A stretch of DNA of 11,001 bases from Allomuricauda sp. (GTDB taxonomy: Bacteria; Bacteroidota; Bacteroidia; Flavobacteriales; Flavobacteriaceae): NCBI GenBank assembly GCA_028289745.1, contig JANQOD010000189.1:1-11001 (forward strand), read 5' to 3'. Of the stretch, positions 7,071 through 11,001 are shown in pieces. The translations under genes and the position numbers were made by a program. The first letter of the stretch is position 1. Each line of letters opens with the position of its first letter. The notes under the pieces are model-generated. The model saw only the letters and a program-made list of their open reading frames with translations. It was not told where the DNA came from and did no database searches.

Positions 7071-8092
7071 TGGATTCAGGAAACGAAGAGACCACCCAAG
7101 AAGAGCTTTTTGAACACTACAAGTTCATGGCGGCCAAAGGCCAAGAACCGTTACGGGTCGATAAGTTTTTGATGAATTTTATTGAAAATGCCACTAGAAA
7201 CAAAATTCAACAGGCCGCAAAGCAGGGCCAAATATGGGTAAACGGCGCAACGGTCAAGCAAAACTATAAAGTAAAGTCGGGCGATGAGGTCAAGGTGATG
7301 TTCGAGCATCCGCCCTATGAGTTTTTGTTGACCGCAGAAGACATTCCACTTGATATTGTTTATGAAGATGATGTTTTGTTGGTGGTCAATAAACCGGCGG
7401 GCATGGTAGTGCATCCTGGGCACGGCAACTATTCGGGTACTTTGATCAATGCCCTCGTGCACCATTTTGAAAACCTGCCAAAGAATAGCAATGACCGTCC
7501 GGGATTGGTGCACCGTATTGATAAAGACACTTCTGGGCTATTGGTAATTGCGAAGACCGAGACAGCGATGACCCATCTTGCGAATCAGTTTTTCGAAAAG
7601 ACCAGTGAAAGAGAATATGTGGCACTTGTTTGGGGAAATGTCGAAGAAGATAGGGGCACCATTGAGGGCCCTATCGGTCGTAATCCGAAAAATCGTTTAC
7701 AGATGATGGTCTTTCCTGAAAATGAACACGGCAAAGAGGCCGTTACGCATTATAAAGTACTTGAACGTCTTGGTTATGTGACATTGATTTCATGTAAATT
7801 GGAAACTGGCCGTACCCATCAGATCCGAGTACATATGAAGCATATCGGGCATACCCTTTTCAACGATGAACGCTATGGCGGAAACAAAATCTTAAAGGGC
7901 ACAACGTTTACCAAGTACAAACAGTTCGTTGAGAATGCTTTTAAGATATTGCCAAGGCAAGCATTACATGCCAAAACATTAGGATTTCAACATCCCGAAA
8001 CAGGAAAATTTCTTCGCTTTGATTCAGAATTGCCAGAAGACATGGCAGCTTGTATCGAAAAGTGGCGCAATTATGCCAAGCATAGCGCTTGA
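7070..8092 (+). CDS. rluD: RluD-type 23S rRNA pseudouridine synthase
   Basis: A 340-residue RluA-family pseudouridine synthase. An S4 RNA-binding domain lies at about 27-85 (LRVDKFL ... KQGQIWVNGATV ... VKSGDEV). The catalytic domain begins near 95 and contains GLVHRIDKDTSGLLVIAKT-type motif II at 145-163 with catalytic Asp151, and GRTHQIRVHM at 247-256. By family knowledge RluD isomerises uridines in helix 69 of 23S rRNA; the S4 domain and HRID motif fit RluD, but RluC and related paralogues look similar, so the exact uridine target is not certain. The ATG shares its first base with the TAA stop of the PASTA gene. The length is close to typical, with a ~25-residue charged N-terminal extension. 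Confidence 0.92.
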   Translation: MDSGNEETTQEELFEHYKFMAAKGQEPLRVDKFLMNFIENATRNKIQQAAKQGQIWVNGATVKQNYKVKSGDEVKVMFEHPPYEFLLTAEDIPLDIVYEDDVLLVVNKPAGMVVHPGHGNYSGTLINALVHHFENLPKNSNDRPGLVHRIDKDTSGLLVIAKTETAMTHLANQFFEKTSEREYVALVWGNVEEDRGTIEGPIGRNPKNRLQMMVFPENEHGKEAVTHYKVLERLGYVTLISCKLETGRTHQIRVHMKHIGHTLFNDERYGGNKILKGTTFTKYKQFVENAFKILPRQALHAKTLGFQHPETGKFLRFDSELPEDMAACIEKWRNYAKHSA

Positions 8093-8160
8093 ATCAATTT
8101 TTTTGATGTTTATATTGAAAACACTTTTGAGCTCTGCTCGGCAAAAAAGATTATCATCAC

Positions 8161-8168
8161 TATTTTTG
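8161..8168 (+). promoter_or_regulatory. Candidate -7 promoter box for yaaA
   Basis: TATTTTTG matches TAnnTTTG exactly and ends 17 bases before the yaaA ATG, within the 93-base gap after rluD. No TTG lies at normal -33 spacing. It suggests that yaaA has its own promoter. Confidence 0.4.
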
Positions 8169-8185
8169 AAAAAAATTGAGCACCC

Positions 8186-8947
8186 ATGAAAATTGTCATC
8201 TCTCCGGCAAAATCACTGGATTTTGAAACGCAATTGCCCACCTTAAGATATACCCAGCCCCATTTTTTGGAACAGTCAGAAAAGTTGAACAAGATATTGG
8301 CCAAAAAGAAACCGAGGGCACTTTCAAAATTGATGTCGATTTCTGATAATTTGGCAGCGTTGAACTGGCAGCGCAACCAAGACTTTTCACTACCCTTTAC
8401 CCCCGAGAATGCACGACCTGCCATGTATGCATTTAACGGTGACGTGTATCAAGGGTTGGACGCCTTCACCATTTCTGAAGAACAATTAGATAGATTACAA
8501 GACACATTGCGAATCTTGTCAGGACTGTATGGTATGCTCAAGCCCCTCGATTTGATTCAACCCTATCGTCTCGAAATGGGCACCCAGCTAAAAGTAGGCA
8601 GAAAAAAGAACCTTTATGAATTCTGGCAAGAGCAATTGACCGACCATCTTAATGAAGCACTCGAAGACGATGAACTCTTCATCAATCTGGCCAGTAACGA
8701 ATATTTCGGGGCCATCGATGAGAAAAAGTTGAAAGTGCCCGTTATCACGCCCATTTTTAAGGATTGGAAAAATGACAAGTTGAAAGTCATCAGTTTTTTC
8801 GCCAAAAAGGCAAGGGGTTCTATGGTACGGTATGTGCTCGATACCGGTGCTGAGACCTTGGAAGATCTGAAAGGATTCGATTATGATGACTATGTTTTTA
8901 GCAAAGAACACACCCTTAAAGAGCACCAACCCGTTTTTATCAGATAG
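8186..8947 (+). CDS. yaaA: Peroxide stress protein YaaA (UPF0246)
   Basis: A 253-residue protein of the YaaA/DUF328 family, of normal length. Recognised conserved blocks are MKIVISPAKSLDFE at the start, LMSISDNLAALNWQR (about 49-63), AMYAFNGDVYQGLDA (74-88), LSGLYGMLKPLDLIQPYR (111-128), NLYEFWQ (139-145), NLASNEYF (167-174) and FFAKKARGSMVRY (208-220). In E. coli YaaA is induced by OxyR during hydrogen peroxide stress, lowers damage from unincorporated iron and binds DNA; whether that holds here is inference. There is no signal peptide or membrane segment. It has its own likely promoter and lies 42 bases upstream of the small lipoprotein gene, with which it may be co-transcribed. Confidence 0.97.
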   Translation: MKIVISPAKSLDFETQLPTLRYTQPHFLEQSEKLNKILAKKKPRALSKLMSISDNLAALNWQRNQDFSLPFTPENARPAMYAFNGDVYQGLDAFTISEEQLDRLQDTLRILSGLYGMLKPLDLIQPYRLEMGTQLKVGRKKNLYEFWQEQLTDHLNEALEDDELFINLASNEYFGAIDEKKLKVPVITPIFKDWKNDKLKVISFFAKKARGSMVRYVLDTGAETLEDLKGFDYDDYVFSKEHTLKEHQPVFIR

Positions 8948-8970
8948 AATATTTTCAGCGTTTCAGCGTT

Positions 8971-8984
8971 CTGTTTAGAAACAG
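8971..8984. promoter_or_regulatory. Palindrome just upstream of the small lipoprotein gene
   Basis: CTGTTTAGAAACAG has six-base perfect arms around AG and ends 5 bases before the lipoprotein ATG. It follows a tandem duplication of TTTCAGCG (8953-8968). It could be an operator or a small hairpin over the ribosome landing area; no -7 box is seen in this gap. Confidence 0.25.
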
Positions 8985-8989
8985 CTTTG

Positions 8990-9352
8990 ATGAAGAAAAT
9001 CATTTTGGCGGTATGCTTGGTAGGCCTTGTTGCCCTATTGGCTTGTGAAGACCGTGATGACAACCTTGCAGGTGCAAATGTGCGGATCCAAAACAATAGC
9101 GAGTTGAACTTTTCCCTTGTTCAGGTACGCAATGATAGTATGGTGTATGAAAACATACCTTCAGGAAGCTTTTCTGGGTATTTGGAATATGAAGTGGCCT
9201 ATCGCCAAGACGTTCTTACCATTGAAACCGACTCAATGCAGTTGAATTTTGTACCTGATTCATTATCAGAGCCCTTGCCCTTAGGGTTGTACACCTATCA
9301 AATCGATGTTACTGACGATGGTGATGTAGAACTCACGTTCAAGGTAGATTAA
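8990..9352 (+). CDS. Small lipoprotein of unknown function
   Basis: A 120-residue secreted lipoprotein. From ATG 8990 it begins MKKIILAVCLVGLVALLAC: two lysines, a hydrophobic core and lipobox LLAC with Cys19 for acylation. Directly after the cysteine is EDRDD, an acidic cluster like the surface-export signal described for Bacteroidota lipoproteins. The remaining ~100 residues alternate polar and hydrophobic positions (VRIQNNSELNFSLVQV, DVELTFKVD) and look like a small beta-sandwich. I do not recognise the family, although the N-terminal 'NVRIQNNSELNFS' style is common in Bacteroidota lipoproteins of unknown role. I chose ATG 8990 over the TTG just before it. The stop shares the bases TTAA with the stop of the convergent THX gene. 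Confidence 0.78.
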   Translation: MKKIILAVCLVGLVALLACEDRDDNLAGANVRIQNNSELNFSLVQVRNDSMVYENIPSGSFSGYLEYEVAYRQDVLTIETDSMQLNFVPDSLSEPLPLGLYTYQIDVTDDGDVELTFKVD

Positions 9353-9483
9353 CCTTTTTTTGCCTTATCTACCGCAACTTTTTCTTCGACCGAAGTACGT
9401 TTTTTTATTTTTTTCTTCCGTCTGGCACCATACGATTTATTGGCGATTTTTCCCCTTCTTGTTTTGATGTCTCCTTTTCCCAT
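9349..9483 (-). CDS. 30S ribosomal protein THX
   Basis: A 44-codon gene on the minus strand. It begins MGKGDIKTRRGKIANKSYGA and continues with RRKKKIKKRTS and VEEKVAVDKAKKG. The opening Met-Gly-Lys-Gly-Asp-x-Lys-Thr/Ser-Arg-Arg-Gly-Lys-Ile, followed by Ser-Tyr-Gly, is the signature of ribosomal protein THX. In Thermus, THX is a short basic peptide in the head of the 30S subunit and is thought to stabilise RNA packing there. This version has about 18 extra residues after the core, first strongly basic and then mixed. Its 3' end shares TTAA with the stop of the lipoprotein gene. No Shine-Dalgarno sequence or clear -7 box is visible upstream; a hairpin lies 18-50 bases before the ATG. Confidence 0.9.
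   Translation of the reverse strand: MGKGDIKTRRGKIANKSYGARRKKKIKKRTSVEEKVAVDKAKKG
9384..9414 (+). terminator. Possible terminator of the lipoprotein gene inside THX
   Basis: On the plus strand, 32 bases after the lipoprotein stop, CTTC-GACC-GAAG (9384-9395) forms a short stem with a tetraloop. It is followed by TACG and a T-tract (seven T, one A, seven T). The stem is only 4-5 base pairs, so this is a weak call. The T-tract is the antisense of the lysine codons of THX. An earlier run of seven T lies at 9355-9361. Confidence 0.35.
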
Positions 9484-9500
9484 GAAAATTGTTTTTATCG

Positions 9501-9533
9501 TTCCCATTCCCGATGATCGTCGGGAGATAGGAA
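9501..9533. repeat. Imperfect 33-base inverted repeat upstream of THX
   Basis: The core TCCCGATGATCGTCGGGA (9508-9525) is a near-perfect palindrome with one G-T wobble. Flanking bases extend it: TTCC (9501-9504) pairs with GGAA (9530-9533), and AT (9506-9507) with AT (9527-9528). It lies between the divergent THX and UDG-like genes. It may be a hairpin in the THX leader, an operator or a dispersed intergenic palindrome. Confidence 0.5.
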
Positions 9534-9541
9534 TCCCAAGA

Positions 9542-9562
9542 CTTATTTTCCCTTAAAATAAG
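9542..9562. repeat. Perfect 8-base inverted repeat, loop of 5
   Basis: CTTATTTT (9542-9549) and AAAATAAG (9555-9562) flank CCCTT. It is the second hairpin-forming element of the 125-base gap between THX and the UDG-like gene. It is AT-rich with no T-tract on either side, so it does not look like a standard terminator. Confidence 0.45.
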
Positions 9563-9596
9563 AAAATCAAAGAGCTGTTCAAAATTTGGGTTTGGC

Positions 9597-9604
9597 TACC
9601 TTTG
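9597..9604 (+). promoter_or_regulatory. Candidate -7 promoter box for the UDG-like gene
   Basis: TACCTTTG matches TAnnTTTG exactly and ends 4 bases before the ATG at 9609. At that distance transcription would begin at or next to the A of the start codon, giving a leaderless message. No good TTG lies at -33. Confidence 0.38.
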
Positions 9605-9608
9605 GTAC

Positions 9609-10268
9609 ATGTTTTTGCATCGACATCCGTATCCCCCTTTTCTTTTTGGGGGAGTGGAAAAACTTATTGTGGGCACTTTGCCGCCCCCTCGGTTTTCAAC
9701 AGGTGATTTGAAGGAAGGTGATGTCGATTTCAGTTACGGTAGCCGAGATGGACAACTTTGGGCGATTCTTGACCGTATTTTTGATCTAAAACTCAAATTT
9801 GAAACCACTTCAGAAGCCGTGCGACAAAGAAAGCGTTTCCTGAAGTCTAAAAAAATAGGCATTTGTGATATTGTTGAAAGTGCCGAACGCGAAAAAATTG
9901 ATGCTTCAGATTTGGGCATGCGACAAGTGATATTGCGTGATATGTTCGGCTATTTGTATAAGTTTCCTACGGTTCACACCTTGTTGTTCACCGGCGGAAA
10001 CAGTAAGAACGGTCCGGAGTATTTTTTCAGAAAGTTGTGCCGTGAACATTCGGTATTTTTAGAAGTGGTCGATGATGAGGTGCCGCGTATCCATGAATTT
10101 GAGCATCCTAAAACAAAAAAAACAATCAGAACGGTCTCGTTGACCGCTCCTTCAGGTTCGGCCAACAGGGCAGTGGGCAGCATTGCCTCCTACAAAATGA
10201 TGAAAAAAGAGCGTCCTGATTTCAACACGGTCGATTTCAGGGTCTGGCAATACCGCGATTTCTTCTGA
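9609..10268 (+). CDS. Uracil-DNA glycosylase superfamily protein
   Basis: A 219-residue protein that I assign to the UDG superfamily by overall pattern. KLIVGTLPPP (18-27) fits the first motif region at the end of a beta strand, followed by DVDFSYGSRDGQLW (38-51), which is characteristic of a Bacteroidota branch. KKIGICDIVESAER (81-94) and TVHTLLFTGGNSKNG (121-135) give the next core strands, and SLTAPSGSANRAVG (177-190) occupies the place of the second catalytic/DNA-intercalating motif (HPSP-like). UDG-family enzymes remove uracil or other mispaired bases from DNA in base-excision repair. The canonical Gly-x-Asp-Pro-Tyr water-activating motif is not present, so its activity and substrate are uncertain. 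The ATG at 9609 directly follows a candidate -7 box. There is no partner gene in an operon. Confidence 0.75.
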   Translation: MFLHRHPYPPFLFGGVEKLIVGTLPPPRFSTGDLKEGDVDFSYGSRDGQLWAILDRIFDLKLKFETTSEAVRQRKRFLKSKKIGICDIVESAEREKIDASDLGMRQVILRDMFGYLYKFPTVHTLLFTGGNSKNGPEYFFRKLCREHSVFLEVVDDEVPRIHEFEHPKTKKTIRTVSLTAPSGSANRAVGSIASYKMMKKERPDFNTVDFRVWQYRDFF

Positions 10269-10320
10269 AAACGCACCGAGCTGTTAGTTTTGCGCACTCC
10301 AAACTTTATATTGTGATGTG

Positions 10321-10352
10321 CATAAAATAAATGCAATCATTTGTGTTTTATG
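10321..10352. promoter_or_regulatory. Imperfect palindrome upstream of ppc
   Basis: CATAAAA (10321-10327) pairs with TTTTATG (10346-10352), and inside it AAATG (10329-10333) pairs with CATTT (10338-10342) around CAAT. It lies in the 139-base gap between the UDG-like gene and ppc. It may be an operator or the 3' hairpin of the upstream gene. A near-consensus -7 box, GATCTTTG (10355-10362), follows it. I see nothing else in this gap. Confidence 0.3.
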
Positions 10353-10407
10353 ACGATCTTTGACCTTGGCAAAAAAGAATACGCAAAACTCAAAAGCCTC
10401 GATTTCG

Positions 10408-11001
10408 ATGAGCAACATGAACACGTCAGAGCGTTTAGATGAATTCAAAAAATCGGTCACCAATATATTCAAGATATACAATAGCCTTTTTTTGAGCATT
10501 CCGTATACCGATTTGGAGAATGTGGGTATGTTGGTACCCTTGCTTTTCGATCAATGTGATAAAGGGCTCAAAGCAGGTAAAGACCCACAAGAGATTTTAG
10601 AGAACTTTTTTGTGGGTTTTGCCGAGATACCCGATGAGCGGGCACGTATCGATTTTATGTTCAGGATCATACAATATGTTGAACGTCAAGTGGTGCTCTA
10701 TGACAGTGTTGAAGATGTGGCGTTTCCTAAACTGCAGAAGTATTCTGAATCATTGCCCATCAAAGACTATTTTGAGCTGGTCGATGAACACAAGAATTGG
10801 GACAAGATTGCCAAAAAATTGGCCACTTTCAGTGCACGTATTGTACTGACGGCCCACCCAACCCAATTTTATACACCTGCGGTACTCGATATCATCAACG
10901 AGCTTCGAAGCCTCATCGATGAAAACCGTATCGATGATATCGATATGACATTGCAGCAATTGGGACTCACCTCATTGGTCAATTCAAAGAAACCCACTCC
11001 G
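10408..11001 (+). CDS. ppc: Phosphoenolpyruvate carboxylase, N-terminal part
   Basis: Partial gene; 198 codons are present and the reading frame runs off the right edge. The enzyme is cytoplasmic and carboxylates PEP to oxaloacetate, refilling the TCA cycle. The visible region has the family's N-terminal helices (FKIYNSLFLSIPYTDLENVG; FVGFAEIPDERARIDFMFRI) and the first catalytic block ARIVLTAHPTQFYTPAVLD at about residues 145-163, whose VLTAHPTQ motif holds the catalytic histidine. It ends just after LTSLVNSKKPTP. The full protein should be about 850 residues, so roughly three quarters, including the PEP-binding and C-terminal regions, is missing. The start is ATG 10408; ATG 10417 is an equally plausible alternative, three codons later. 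Confidence 0.95.
   Translation, partial: MSNMNTSERLDEFKKSVTNIFKIYNSLFLSIPYTDLENVGMLVPLLFDQCDKGLKAGKDPQEILENFFVGFAEIPDERARIDFMFRIIQYVERQVVLYDSVEDVAFPKLQKYSESLPIKDYFELVDEHKNWDKIAKKLATFSARIVLTAHPTQFYTPAVLDIINELRSLIDENRIDDIDMTLQQLGLTSLVNSKKPTP

Noticed and set aside
7151..7513. 120-codon minus-strand frame inside rluD.
   Set aside because: It lies opposite the conserved S4 and catalytic regions of rluD, so it is explained by codon structure of that gene.
8093..8107. ATCAA-T5-TTGAT hairpin after rluD.
   Set aside because: Five AT-rich base pairs; too weak to call a terminator.
8110..8424. 104-codon minus-strand frame over the start of yaaA.
   Set aside because: Opposite the conserved N-terminus of YaaA; no domain or promoter seen.
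10284..10849. Minus-strand frame 10284-10499 and plus-strand frame 10610-10849 near the right end.
   Set aside because: Both overlap the conserved ppc coding sequence in other frames; the ppc frame gives recognisable PEP carboxylase motifs.
1..11001. Search for CRISPR repeats, insertion sequence ends, tRNA genes, toxin-antitoxin or defence genes.
   Set aside because: None seen: no regularly spaced repeats, no transposase or integrase motifs, no tRNA-like cloverleaf noticed, and all genes have recognised or plausible housekeeping roles.

Overview
The window looks like a core-genome stretch of a flavobacterium (phylum Bacteroidota, family Flavobacteriaceae). This rests on the gene set and order (pyrE divergent from a Nudix hydrolase, ddl divergent from a stand-alone PASTA protein followed by an RluD-type synthase, a ribosomal THX gene), lysine-rich AT-leaning coding sequence, few Shine-Dalgarno sequences, and several exact TAnnTTTG boxes, the -7 element of Bacteroidota promoters, shortly upstream of start codons. 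The genus cannot be fixed by reading alone.

Layout, left to right. The 5' end of pyrE runs off the left edge on the minus strand and is divergent from a Nudix hydrolase with only 7 bases between the start codons. The Nudix gene converges with a minus-strand M14 zinc-carboxypeptidase lipoprotein, their stop codons overlapping. Upstream of the peptidase, on the same strand, are a receiver-only response regulator and a soluble three-PAS histidine kinase, so kinase, regulator and peptidase form one run. Next on the minus strand come ddl then coaD (D-Ala-D-Ala ligase and the coenzyme A enzyme PPAT). Divergent from ddl is a plus-strand pair with a TAATG junction, a membrane-anchored PASTA protein and an RluD-type pseudouridine synthase, followed by yaaA and a small lipoprotein. 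The lipoprotein converges, again with overlapping stops, with a 44-codon minus-strand gene for 30S ribosomal protein THX. After an intergenic region with two inverted repeats come a UDG-superfamily protein and the 5' end of ppc (PEP carboxylase), which runs off the right edge.

Functional themes are nucleotide and cofactor synthesis (pyrE, coaD), cell wall (ddl, PASTA protein), ribosome (rluD, THX), stress and DNA repair (yaaA, UDG-like), anaplerosis (ppc) and one signalling pair. I see no mobile element, CRISPR array, tRNA or rRNA, and no gene-free stretch longer than 300 bases. I do not see a clearly new multi-gene system. The most interesting material is small-scale: the THX gene, two convergent pairs that share stop-codon bases with terminator-like signals inside the partner's lysine-rich tail, start codons immediately behind -7 boxes, and palindromes in the control regions.
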